From NCBI GenBank assembly GCA_044359955.1, contig JBIKLF010000002.1, forward strand, positions 62,001-126,000: 64,000 bases of DNA, written 5' to 3'. The position numbers were made by a program, and so were the translations under genes. Shown one piece after another: positions 17,397 through 25,062 of the stretch (its first letter is position 1; each line of letters starts with the position of its first letter). A model generated the notes under the pieces. The model had not been told where the DNA came from and did no database searches. It worked only from the letters and a program-made list of their open reading frames with translations. Source of the stretch: JACTMZ01 sp044359955. Lineage in GTDB: Bacteria > Verrucomicrobiota > Verrucomicrobiia > Chthoniobacterales > JACTMZ01.

Positions 17397-18100
17397 AGCC
17401 AACCACGGAAACGAAGTCAAAGAGAGCGGTCGGTCCGGAAGGATGGACCGCTTTTTTCCTGCACCACGGATTCACCCTCGTCGAACTTCTCGTCGTCATC
17501 GGCGTGGTGGCGGTCCTCGCGGGTTTGGCGGCAGGCACCTTGCCGGGACTGCTCCAACATGCCGACCGCGCGGACACCCTGGCCAAGACCCGCAGCATGG
17601 GTGTGGCCGTATTGCAATATCCGGCGGACCACGGCGGCAGGTTGCCGCCGCTTTTTCCCGGACAGGTGTTGGAATACGAGGCGGGACGCGGTGGACGCAT
17701 CGTCACGGAGTGTGCGCCTTACCTCGGATTGCCAACCTCTCCGGCCAAATACGTTGTCCAATCCCTCATGCCCCGCGCTTACGCACGTCAGACGGTTCCA
17801 CCCAACCCGGCACAGATGCGCGTGTGGGTGATGAACGCCAGGCTGACCAACAACGGGGACGTTGTGCATCCCTTCGGCAGCGTGACCATCGGCAACCAAC
17901 CGCCCACCGGCAACCTGCCGCTCGCCGAACTCGCGGACGCCGGGACCATGTGGATGATCAGCACCGCCGACCAGCAGCAACCCAACGTTGCCGCCGCCCC
18001 ATGGAGAACAAACACCCCGCCGACACCTCCTTTGCGTGATGTTCGGGCCGTTTTTCGCTTCGACGGATCGGCCGGTTTGGTCAGGATTGAGGAACCATGA
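17360..18100 (+). CDS. Prepilin-type N-methylation domain protein; start uncertain
   Basis: The frame carries the class III/IV prepilin signal GFTLVELLVVIGVVAVLAGL, cleaved after Gly by a prepilin peptidase, followed by about 190 residues with a pseudopilin-like head as in the many DUF1559-like pseudopilins of Verrucomicrobiota. The first plausible in-frame start is GTG at 17360, inside the regulator gene, giving an overly long leader. An ATG at 17443 is in another frame; loss of one T from the T6 run at 17452-17457 would yield a normal leader, MDRFFLHHGFTLVELL. A frameshift or sequence error is therefore possible. The gene overlaps the sugar dehydrogenase by 4 bases. Confidence 0.75.
   Translation: MRPPTSCCRGGLKPTTETKSKRAVGPEGWTAFFLHHGFTLVELLVVIGVVAVLAGLAAGTLPGLLQHADRADTLAKTRSMGVAVLQYPADHGGRLPPLFPGQVLEYEAGRGGRIVTECAPYLGLPTSPAKYVVQSLMPRAYARQTVPPNPAQMRVWVMNARLTNNGDVVHPFGSVTIGNQPPTGNLPLAELADAGTMWMISTADQQQPNVAAAPWRTNTPPTPPLRDVRAVFRFDGSAGLVRIEEP
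17425..17457 (+). terminator. Rho-independent terminator after the Fur-family gene
   Basis: AGCGGTC at 17425 pairs with GACCGCT at 17446, with an alternative CGGTCC/GGACCG stem inside, followed by six T (17452-17457). It lies 28 bp after the regulator stop and just before the prepilin signal of the next gene, so the next gene's transcription must pass or start at it. Confidence 0.65.
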
Positions 18101-19209
18101 GATTCGTGCCGGTCATCTTGCTGCTCGCCGCCGCGAGTTGTCCGTCCGAAGTGGTGGACTCCTCCGTGCACCGCTTCCGTGTGGAGACCATCGCCGAAGG
18201 ACTCAAGCACCCCTGGGCTGTGGCGCAGCTCCCCGATGGACAATTTCTCGTGACCGAGCGCGGTGGCCGCCTCCTACTTTTCCCCGCCGCCGGCGCGGAA
18301 CCGCGCGAGGTTGCCGGTGTTCCGGATGTGGTTGCTCGCGGTCAAGGCGGACTCCTCGATGTCGTGCTTCATCCGGATTATGACAAAAATGGCTGGGTCT
18401 ATTTGTCCTTCTCCAAACCACTCGGCGCTGGCGCGCACACCGCCATCGTCCGCGGCAAATTGGACGGCGCACGCCTCACCGGCGTCGAAACCGTTTTCGA
18501 TCCGCCCGCCGATCAGGCTCAGGCCGGCGCGGCCCATTTCGGGTGCCGGCTGGCCTTTGACGGACGCGGCCATCTTTTCTTCAGCATCGGGGACCGCGGA
18601 GGGCCGACCACCGCGGAGAATCCCGCGCAAGACCTCGGCCAGATCGCGGGGAAAATCCACCGCATTCGCGATGATGGAGGAGTCCCGACCGACAATCCCT
18701 TTATCAACACGCCGGGAGCCATGCCCTCCATTTGGGCCCTGGGAACGCGCAACGCGCAGGGCTTGGTTTACGATCCGGCAGACGGACGACTCTGGTCGAC
18801 CGAACACGGACCGCGCGGCGGGGACGAACTCAATCTCATCCGTAAAGGCGCCAACTACGGTTGGCCGGCTGTGACGCACGGCGTCAACTACAGCGGGACA
18901 ACCATCAGCGACAAGACATCCGCCCCCGGAATGGAAAATCCCGTCGTGCAATGGACGCCGGTCATTGCCGCCTCCGGGCTCGCCCTTTACCGCGGCGACC
19001 AATTTCCCCGTTGGCGCGGCAGCCTCTTCGCCGGCGGCCTGGCGGGTCAAAGGCTGGTGCGCCTCGAACTCAATGGTGCCAGCGTGGCAAAACAAGAGGT
19101 TCTTCTCCGCGACACCGGCCGCATCCGCGACGTCCGCTCGTTCGACGACGGTTTCCTCTACGTCGTCTACGACGAACCCGGCAAAGTCGTGCGCCTCGTG
19201 CCCGAGTAA
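18097..19209 (+). CDS. PQQ-dependent aldose sugar dehydrogenase (YliI/Asd type), lipoprotein
   Basis: Oxidises aldoses using pyrroloquinoline quinone, outside the cytoplasm. The protein starts with a lipoprotein-like signal (LLLAAASC). The six-bladed propeller signatures are present: 'EGLKHPWAVAQLPDG', 'GQGGLLDVVLHPDYDKNGWVY', 'ALGTRNAQGLVYDP', 'LWSTEHGPRGGDELNLI' and 'KGANYGWPAVTHGVNYSG'. In the family these supply the calcium and PQQ ligands. Length 370 is normal. ATG overlaps the stop of the prepilin-like gene (ATGA). No PQQ biosynthesis gene is visible in the window. Confidence 0.92.
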   Translation: MRFVPVILLLAAASCPSEVVDSSVHRFRVETIAEGLKHPWAVAQLPDGQFLVTERGGRLLLFPAAGAEPREVAGVPDVVARGQGGLLDVVLHPDYDKNGWVYLSFSKPLGAGAHTAIVRGKLDGARLTGVETVFDPPADQAQAGAAHFGCRLAFDGRGHLFFSIGDRGGPTTAENPAQDLGQIAGKIHRIRDDGGVPTDNPFINTPGAMPSIWALGTRNAQGLVYDPADGRLWSTEHGPRGGDELNLIRKGANYGWPAVTHGVNYSGTTISDKTSAPGMENPVVQWTPVIAASGLALYRGDQFPRWRGSLFAGGLAGQRLVRLELNGASVAKQEVLLRDTGRIRDVRSFDDGFLYVVYDEPGKVVRLVPE

Positions 19210-19261
19210 AGGTGGTCACGGGATCCATCGATCCGCGAAGCCCTCTGCCACCACGCCGGGC

Positions 19262-19552
19262 TTACATTCGGGTGTAGAGATCGCCCAGGACCCAGATGGT
19301 TCCTCCAATCATGAGGAAGAGGATAAAACCGGTGAACAAAACCAGTTGGAGATCTTCCTTCTGCTGGCCTTTGTATGAGAGGTGCAGGAAGAAGCGGAGA
19401 TGGACGATCACTTGCAGGATGGCACAGAGGACGAGAACGATATAGCTGCGCGCCCCTCCCACCGTCGCCACGAGGGTGAAGGGGATGATGGTGAGAACCG
19501 CCGCCAGGGCGAAGCCGGTCAGGTAGTGGTGAAATTCTTTCGATTTTTTCAT
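19262..19552 (-). CDS. cyoD: Quinol oxidase subunit IV
   Basis: Small subunit of the bo3-type ubiquinol oxidase, needed for assembly. It is 96 residues with three hydrophobic segments, and 'VHLRFFLHLSYKG' matches the conserved segment of CyoD. ATG at 19552 overlaps the cyoC stop (ATGA). Last gene of cyoABCD; the heme O synthase gene cyoE is not in the window. Confidence 0.9.
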   Translation of the reverse strand: MKKSKEFHHYLTGFALAAVLTIIPFTLVATVGGARSYIVLVLCAILQVIVHLRFFLHLSYKGQQKEDLQLVLFTGFILFLMIGGTIWVLGDLYTRM

Positions 19553-20193
19553 CAGAGCAATCCTCCCAAGAAGACGAAGCTGAAGATGAAGATCCAGACG
19601 ACATCGAGAAAATGCCAGAATACCGCCCAGCGGAGCAGGGCCAACTTCCAGCGGCGGTCGACCCCCCGAACCAGAACCCCGACGACAATCACCAGACACC
19701 AAATGATTCCGCCGGTCACATGCAGACCGTGGAGCCCGACCAGGGACCACAAGGCGGAGAGGTAGCCGCTGCGGGTCGGCGGTCCCCCGGCGGCCGCCAT
19801 GGAGATGAAGTCGGAAATCTCACGATAAAGGAATCCGCACCCGAGCAGGACCGTGAGCAGGAGCCAGAACACCAATTTTTTGGTGCAGGCACCTCGGCCG
19901 CCATGTTCCTGCTTCATGGTCAAGACCGCCATGCCGCTGGTCACACTCGAGAGGAGAAGAAAGGCGGTTTGCCAAGCGATGCTGCCGAAGTCGAAGAGTT
20001 CCTTGGGGCCGGGGCAACACACGAGAGGCACGGTGGTGGCGAAGACGGCAAAAAACATCCCGAAGGTCACCAAGTCGCTCATCATGAAAACCCAGAACCC
20101 GAAGACGGAAGTCTCCGCCTCGAGGTGGTCGTCGCCGTGCTCTTCGCCCAGATTCAAGCCGGGATGGAGTGATGTTACGGTCGGGGCACTCAT
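19552..20193 (-). CDS. cyoC: Quinol oxidase subunit III
   Basis: Five-helix subunit III of the heme-copper quinol oxidase. 'SVFGFWVFMMSDLVTFGMFF' near residue 30 and 'GLHGLHVTGGIIWCL' near 150 are conserved family segments. ATG at 20193 overlaps the cyoB stop and gives 213 residues, the normal size; the longer open frame upstream is coding sequence of cyoB in another frame. Overlaps on both sides indicate a translationally coupled operon. Confidence 0.92.
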   Translation of the reverse strand: MSAPTVTSLHPGLNLGEEHGDDHLEAETSVFGFWVFMMSDLVTFGMFFAVFATTVPLVCCPGPKELFDFGSIAWQTAFLLLSSVTSGMAVLTMKQEHGGRGACTKKLVFWLLLTVLLGCGFLYREISDFISMAAAGGPPTRSGYLSALWSLVGLHGLHVTGGIIWCLVIVVGVLVRGVDRRWKLALLRWAVFWHFLDVVWIFIFSFVFLGGLL

Positions 20194-22268
20194 GGGTTGG
20201 TGATGATGTCGGGACGGGCCAGCCCTTGGTTGGCCTCGTTGCACTCGTCGTCGCGCGTGACGCCCCGGCTTTCGCGGGCCGCCCGGCGCCAGGCTTCATC
20301 GATCTCGCGCACCTCGGCGGCGGGAATGATTTTTTTTCTTTCCGGCAGAAAGGCGTAAGTGATGACCGTCACGATGCAACCCAAGAAGCAGATGATGGCC
20401 AACCACCACATATACCAGACCAAGCCGAAGCCGAGCCCGGAGCCCAGGGCCGCAATGATCAGGCCGTAGTAGGTGTTGGCGGGCATCTCGATGTCTTCGT
20501 ATTTCTCGATCGGCTGGTAGGCCGTGCCCTTGGCCTTTGCCTCCGTGAAGGCATCCCGGCCATCGACCTTGGGCAGAACCGCAAAATTCCATTCGGGAGT
20601 CGGCGCCGGGGTCCACCACTCGAGAGTTCGCCCGTCCCAAGGATCACCCAAGGGAACCATCAATTTTTTCCGGTTCACCACGCTCCGCCAGAGGGTCAGG
20701 AGCACGAAAGTGAAGGCGAGACCGAGAAAGAGCGCGCCAATTCCCGAAACCACCATCCAGGGGACCATCGCCGGATCCTCGTAGGCGACCGTCCGCCGGG
20801 TCATTCCCATCATTCCGACTTGGTAGAGAGGTAGGAAGGCCAGAATGAAGCCGAACGCCCAGAGGAAGGCCGTGATCCGGCTGTAACCGTCGAGGAGCCG
20901 GAACCCGTAAATTTTCGGGAACCAGTAGTAAATGCCCGCGAGAACCCCAAACAGAGTTCCGGGAATGATCACATTGTGGAAATGGGCGACCAGGAAAAGG
21001 CTGTTGTGCAACTGGTAGTCCAGCGTGGGGTTGGCCAAGATCACCCCGCTGAGTCCGCCGATGGCAAAGAGGACGAAAAATCCGCACAGGTAGAGCATCG
21101 GCGTGGTAAAACGAACCCGCCCGCCCCACAGAGTCGCCAGCCAATCATAGATTTTCACCCCCGTCGGGATGGCAATCAGCAGCGTCGCGATGCCAAAAGC
21201 GGCGTTCACCGTGGTCGATTGCCCCATGGTGAAGAAGTGGTGCAGCCACACCATGAACGAAAGCACCGCGATGCACATCGTCGCCGCCACCAGCCCGACG
21301 TAGCCGTAAAGACGCTTCCCGGAAAAGGTGGCCGCGATTTCCGACATCACCCCGAAGGCCGGAAGGATGAGGATGTAAACCTCCGGGTGGCCGAACATCC
21401 AAAACAGGTTGATGTAGTTCATCAAATTCCCGCCCATGTCGTTCGTGAAAAAGTGAAAGCCGAGGTAGCGGTCGAGCCCGAGCATGAGGCAGCAGGCGGT
21501 GAGCGGCGGCATGGCGAAGATCAGCAGGATGGAGGTGCAGAGGGCCGTCCACGTGAACAGCGGCATCCTCATGAAACTCATCCCCGCCGTGCGCATCTTG
21601 TAAATGGTCACCGCAAAGTTGACCCCGGTGAGGGTGGAGCCGAGGCCCGCAATCCCGATGGACAGAATGTAATAATCCGGGCCGACTCCGGGATTGATCA
21701 AGCGACCGGTGAAAGAAGGATACCCGGTCCACCCGCCCGTCGAAAACTCCCCGACCAGCAACGAGATCATGATGAGGAATCCGCCGACCGCCGTGAGACC
21801 CAGACTGATTTGATTGAGCTTCGGAAAGGCCACATCCCTGGCACCGATCTGCAAGGGGACGACGATATTGATCAGACCGATCAAGAACGGCATCGCCACG
21901 AAAAAGATCATGTTCGTGCCGTGGGTCGTGAAGAGCTGGTTGAAATGATCGGACGAGAGAAACCCGCCATTGAGGCCCACCGCCTGGTTGACCCGCATCA
22001 AAATGCCCTCGACCACGCCGCGGAACAACATGATCACCGCGAAGATGATATACATCGTGCCGATTTTTTTGTGATCGACACTCGTCAGCCATTCGAAAAG
22101 GGGCTTCCACCACTTCATCCAAAAAAGAAGCGCAACCACCAACGCCCCTCCCACCGGCATCATGGCCGCCGCACCGGCGGTGATGAAGGTGTTCAAATTG
22201 GGATCTTCAAACTCCTGGACGAGAATGATCGAATCCCATGTCAGTCTGCCAAAAAGCGCCTCGAACAT
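20190..22268 (-). CDS. cyoB: Quinol oxidase subunit I (bo3-type)
   Basis: Catalytic subunit of the proton-pumping terminal oxidase in the inner membrane. About 15 hydrophobic segments over 692 residues. The D-channel/active-site block GHPEVYILILPAFG has the Glu and the cross-linked His-Tyr; the two CuB His are in 'MVWLHHFFTMG', and the heme ligands in 'HNSLFLVAHFHNVII'. The C-terminal extension is typical of CyoB. The last about 40 residues are charged and cytoplasmic. Confidence 0.97.
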   Translation of the reverse strand: MFEALFGRLTWDSIILVQEFEDPNLNTFITAGAAAMMPVGGALVVALLFWMKWWKPLFEWLTSVDHKKIGTMYIIFAVIMLFRGVVEGILMRVNQAVGLNGGFLSSDHFNQLFTTHGTNMIFFVAMPFLIGLINIVVPLQIGARDVAFPKLNQISLGLTAVGGFLIMISLLVGEFSTGGWTGYPSFTGRLINPGVGPDYYILSIGIAGLGSTLTGVNFAVTIYKMRTAGMSFMRMPLFTWTALCTSILLIFAMPPLTACCLMLGLDRYLGFHFFTNDMGGNLMNYINLFWMFGHPEVYILILPAFGVMSEIAATFSGKRLYGYVGLVAATMCIAVLSFMVWLHHFFTMGQSTTVNAAFGIATLLIAIPTGVKIYDWLATLWGGRVRFTTPMLYLCGFFVLFAIGGLSGVILANPTLDYQLHNSLFLVAHFHNVIIPGTLFGVLAGIYYWFPKIYGFRLLDGYSRITAFLWAFGFILAFLPLYQVGMMGMTRRTVAYEDPAMVPWMVVSGIGALFLGLAFTFVLLTLWRSVVNRKKLMVPLGDPWDGRTLEWWTPAPTPEWNFAVLPKVDGRDAFTEAKAKGTAYQPIEKYEDIEMPANTYYGLIIAALGSGLGFGLVWYMWWLAIICFLGCIVTVITYAFLPERKKIIPAAEVREIDEAWRRAARESRGVTRDDECNEANQGLARPDIITNP

Positions 22269-22269
22269 T

Positions 22270-23202
22270 TTACATTTTCATATCCATCATGGGTTTCTCC
22301 GGGGCGGCTGGAAGGGGGGATTTCGCGGGATCGTAAGAGGGGCTGCCCGGTTGGCTTTCCGGAGTCATGTCCTCGACCATGTAGCGGGCCAGCACGCGTT
22401 GAAAAATTTTCGAGTCCCCGAGGACCATTTCAATCGGACCTTTTCGGCTCTCGATGGCGAGGGATTTTTTGGCCTCTTCCGCCGTCCCCTGCACGGCCAG
22501 GAGGGCGTAGGTGTCGGCGGTGAGCGCGAGGTCGCTCGCTTGCACCTTCTTCATCCGGGCCTCGTATTCCTCCTGGGAAACCGAAAAAACTTGGAATTTC
22601 TGCTTCCAGAATCCGTTCCCCGTGAACTGCGTATTCATCCCGGTGGCCTCACCCTGCCGGGCGGCAAGGAAGTTCAACTTCGTGGTCATCGCCGGCATGG
22701 CATAAATCTGACCCACAATCGCCGAAATCCGCAGGCTCTGCATCACGGTATCGGTCGTCAAGGTCAACTCGACCGCGCGCCCCTCGGGCACGACCAACTC
22801 GTCCACCAGTGCAACTCCCTCGTCCGGATAGATGAAGATCCACTTCCAATCGAGTCCTATGACATAGATTTGCAGCGGGTCTTTGCCCAGTTCCTTGTAG
22901 GGGTCGAGGCGGAAGGTCATGTTCCAAAGACTGACCCCCATCAAAGTGACGACAAGAATCGGCACGCCCCACATCAACGATTCAAGGACCCGGTTCGACT
23001 CCCAGTTCGGGCGATATTTACCCGTCGGCTTGCTTCGACGATACCTCCACAGAATCCACGGCGTGGCGACCAGGACGGGAACCACCGCGATCATCGTCAG
23101 AAGGGTGACAAGTTTGAGATGCCGCAACTGCTCCGCCGCCACGGGCCCCATCGGCTGCAGAAAAGATTCCGCAATGGCTAGGATTAAAGGTGGGTCGATC
23201 AT
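22270..23202 (-). CDS. cyoA: Quinol oxidase subunit II
   Basis: Subunit II of the bo3-type oxidase, with two N-terminal transmembrane helices and a periplasmic cupredoxin domain. 'YVIGLDWKWIFIYPDEGVA' is the conserved aromatic region. The CuA ligands (CSxxC) of cytochrome c oxidases are missing, which supports quinol rather than cytochrome c as donor. ATG at 23202 was preferred to a TTG two codons earlier. No lipobox Cys is seen, unlike E. coli CyoA. The stop lies 1 bp before the cyoB start. Confidence 0.93.
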   Translation of the reverse strand: MIDPPLILAIAESFLQPMGPVAAEQLRHLKLVTLLTMIAVVPVLVATPWILWRYRRSKPTGKYRPNWESNRVLESLMWGVPILVVTLMGVSLWNMTFRLDPYKELGKDPLQIYVIGLDWKWIFIYPDEGVALVDELVVPEGRAVELTLTTDTVMQSLRISAIVGQIYAMPAMTTKLNFLAARQGEATGMNTQFTGNGFWKQKFQVFSVSQEEYEARMKKVQASDLALTADTYALLAVQGTAEEAKKSLAIESRKGPIEMVLGDSKIFQRVLARYMVEDMTPESQPGSPSYDPAKSPLPAAPEKPMMDMKM

Positions 23203-23307
23203 TGCCAAAAGAACTCGGATCTTTGTTTGTCAGCTTTGCCCCAGGCTCACCAGCGAAAATTGGCTGCTTGGAAAAAAGGAATGAGCGCGCCCGGGCGAGA
23301 GTTAACT

Positions 23308-23356
23308 AACTGTTTGGTGAGCGTCTCTGCGCACCAGCGGAGAAAAGGATGCGGCG
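23308..23356. repeat. Fragment of the 313-bp repeat family (right end)
   Basis: AACTGTTTGGTGAGCGTCTC followed by GCACCAGCGGAGAAAA and GATGCGGCG matches 51467-51514 nearly base for base. The sequence just before it (GAGCGCGCCCGGGCGAGAGTTAACT) also resembles 51087-51115, so this could be a copy with most of its interior deleted. It lies in the 203-bp gap upstream of cyoA. Confidence 0.65.
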
Positions 23357-23405
23357 GTGGGGACAGCGATCCGCTGTCTCGCTCCTCGCTCTTGGACCTC
23401 CGGAA

Positions 23406-23801
23406 TCAGGAGGACTCCGGCAACTTATCCGCATGCCGCTGCATCAAGCGGTGCAACCGCATGAAAGCACGCCGCGCCGACTCGACGTCCTGCTCGGCGG
23501 CCAGACGCTTGGCCAGCGAAGAAATGCGCTGGTCCTCTCCGGCAAAAGCGCGCGCAATCACATTGGCCTGCTGCTCCAAGCCCTCCAGAGATTCGCGCCA
23601 GAGTGTCTCCCGGATGGCTTCATAAGCACCAATCGCGGTGACGACATGCGGCGGAACTTCGGCAAGGCCGTGTTTTTCAAGATACGGACAAGGCGGCAGA
23701 TCGTCGCCCAACGACGGAACCAACCACGGTCCGAAAAACATCGCCGCACCGGCTCCCAACAGGAAACAGATCAAACCAATGGTGATAATCTTCCCGCCCA
23801 T
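23406..23801 (-). CDS. Small exported or membrane-anchored protein, DUF3347-like
   Basis: 131 residues. An N-terminal hydrophobic segment (IITIGLICFLLGAGAAMFFG) serves as anchor or signal. The rest is helical: 'VVTAIGAYEAIRETLWRESL' and 'DVESARRAFMRLHRLMQRHADKL' resemble the four-helix DUF3347 domain seen in periplasmic metal-efflux adaptors, but similarity is weak. The gene ends 201 bp from cyoA and starts 5 bp after the ispD stop, so it may be co-transcribed with ispD and yqeY. Confidence 0.6.
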   Translation of the reverse strand: MGGKIITIGLICFLLGAGAAMFFGPWLVPSLGDDLPPCPYLEKHGLAEVPPHVVTAIGAYEAIRETLWRESLEGLEQQANVIARAFAGEDQRISSLAKRLAAEQDVESARRAFMRLHRLMQRHADKLPESS

Positions 23802-23806
23802 GGAGT

Positions 23807-24502
23807 TCAGTGTGCCTTGCGTCCGCGCAGAACAAGGCGAGCCAGTTCAAGATCCGCCGGGTAAGTGATCTTCCCGTTCCACTCCGGAGTCTCGACCAAG
23901 GCCACCGGGGCACCGGCCGCCTGCACCGCCGAGGTCTCGTCCGGCACCTGGCCGCCGGTGGCAATCACTTCGGCATACGCGTGGCGGAGCAATTCGGCGC
24001 GGAAAATTTGCGGGGTCTCGACGGCCCAGAGTCCTTCGCGCTCGACCGACTCGACAATGAAACCCTCGTCGTTGATCCGCTTGAGCGTATCCGCAACCGG
24101 ACGCGCGCAGGCCGCGGCACCATTGTTGCGCGCGCTTTCCAGACAACGTTCGATCATGGCGGAGGTGACCAGCGGACGCGCCGCATCGTGCACCGCAATG
24201 ATGGCCGCGTCTTCGGGCACGCACTCGAGACCTTCGGCGACGGACAAATGACGGTGCGCTCCACCTTCGACCACGGCCTTGAGCTTGGTCGGGGCCGCGG
24301 CCCGGGCAATTTCCTCCAGTTCTGCCCGGGCGCTGGCCGCGCAAACCAAGACAATGGCATCGATGAGCTTGGACTCGTTAAAGGCCGCAACACTGCGGCC
24401 GAGCACGGGCTGACCCTCCAGTTCGGCCGTCAACTTGTTGAAACCCATGCGCCGGCTGGAACCGCCGGCGACGATGACCGCCCACACCCCGCTCTTTTTC
24501 AC
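23807..24502 (-). CDS. ispD: 2-C-methyl-D-erythritol 4-phosphate cytidylyltransferase
   Basis: Third step of the MEP isoprenoid pathway: CTP plus MEP to CDP-ME. The nucleotidyl-transferase signature 'AVIVAGGSSRRMGFNK' begins at residue 7; 'VHDAARPLV' and 'WAVETPQIFRAELL' are conserved, and 'DETSAVQAAGAPVALVE' is the C-terminal motif. GTG at 24502 gives 231 residues and follows the yqeY stop by 10 bp; an in-frame ATG farther upstream would lie inside yqeY. No ispF partner is adjacent. Confidence 0.92.
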   Translation of the reverse strand: MKKSGVWAVIVAGGSSRRMGFNKLTAELEGQPVLGRSVAAFNESKLIDAIVLVCAASARAELEEIARAAAPTKLKAVVEGGAHRHLSVAEGLECVPEDAAIIAVHDAARPLVTSAMIERCLESARNNGAAACARPVADTLKRINDEGFIVESVEREGLWAVETPQIFRAELLRHAYAEVIATGGQVPDETSAVQAAGAPVALVETPEWNGKITYPADLELARLVLRGRKAH

Positions 24503-24512
24503 TGCTGTTTTC

Positions 24513-24968
24513 TTAGCCAAGTTGCTTGAGAACCTCCGTGTTGACGGCCTTGCCATCGGTCCGGCCGGCGGCTTTGGCCATGACGACTTTCATCACCGCG
24601 CCCATTTGCGCTTTGCCGGTCGCCCCCGTCTCCGCGATGGCCTCGCGCACCAGCGCGGACAATTCATCGGCCGAAAGCGCAGCAGGCAAATAGGCCTCGA
24701 GCAAAACGAGTTCGGCTTTTTCCTTGGCCGCCTGCTCGTCACGCCCGCCTTTGTCAAATCCCTCGATGGCATCCTGGCACTGCTTGATCCGCTTGCGGAC
24801 GACTGTGATGACATCCGTATCGGCCAAAGCGGCCTCGGAAGCGGCACCCTTCTCGATCACGGCATATTTCAGGGACGACTTGAGCATGCGCAAGGCGCCG
24901 AGTTTGTCGGCTTCCTTGGCTTTCATCGCGGCCTTGATGTCCTCGTCGATCCGGGCACTCAGACTCAT
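24513..24968 (-). CDS. yqeY: GatB/YqeY domain protein
   Basis: A 151-residue stand-alone YqeY protein, related to the tail domain of the GatB amidotransferase subunit. It begins 'MSLSARIDEDIKAAMKAKEA' and contains 'LEAYLPAALSADELSALV' and 'MGAVMKVVMAKAAGRTDGK', all typical of the family. The molecular role is unresolved, although a link to tRNA-dependent amidation is assumed. First gene of yqeY-ispD-23406. Confidence 0.9.
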   Translation of the reverse strand: MSLSARIDEDIKAAMKAKEADKLGALRMLKSSLKYAVIEKGAASEAALADTDVITVVRKRIKQCQDAIEGFDKGGRDEQAAKEKAELVLLEAYLPAALSADELSALVREAIAETGATGKAQMGAVMKVVMAKAAGRTDGKAVNTEVLKQLG

Positions 24969-25062
24969 GGACCGCAGCCTAATCACGGGCGCGGCACGGA
25001 GCCAGCGGTTTCCCGCCCCGCCATTGCCGTCAAGGTTCCACTCCATTAGGTTGGCGGGGGGC

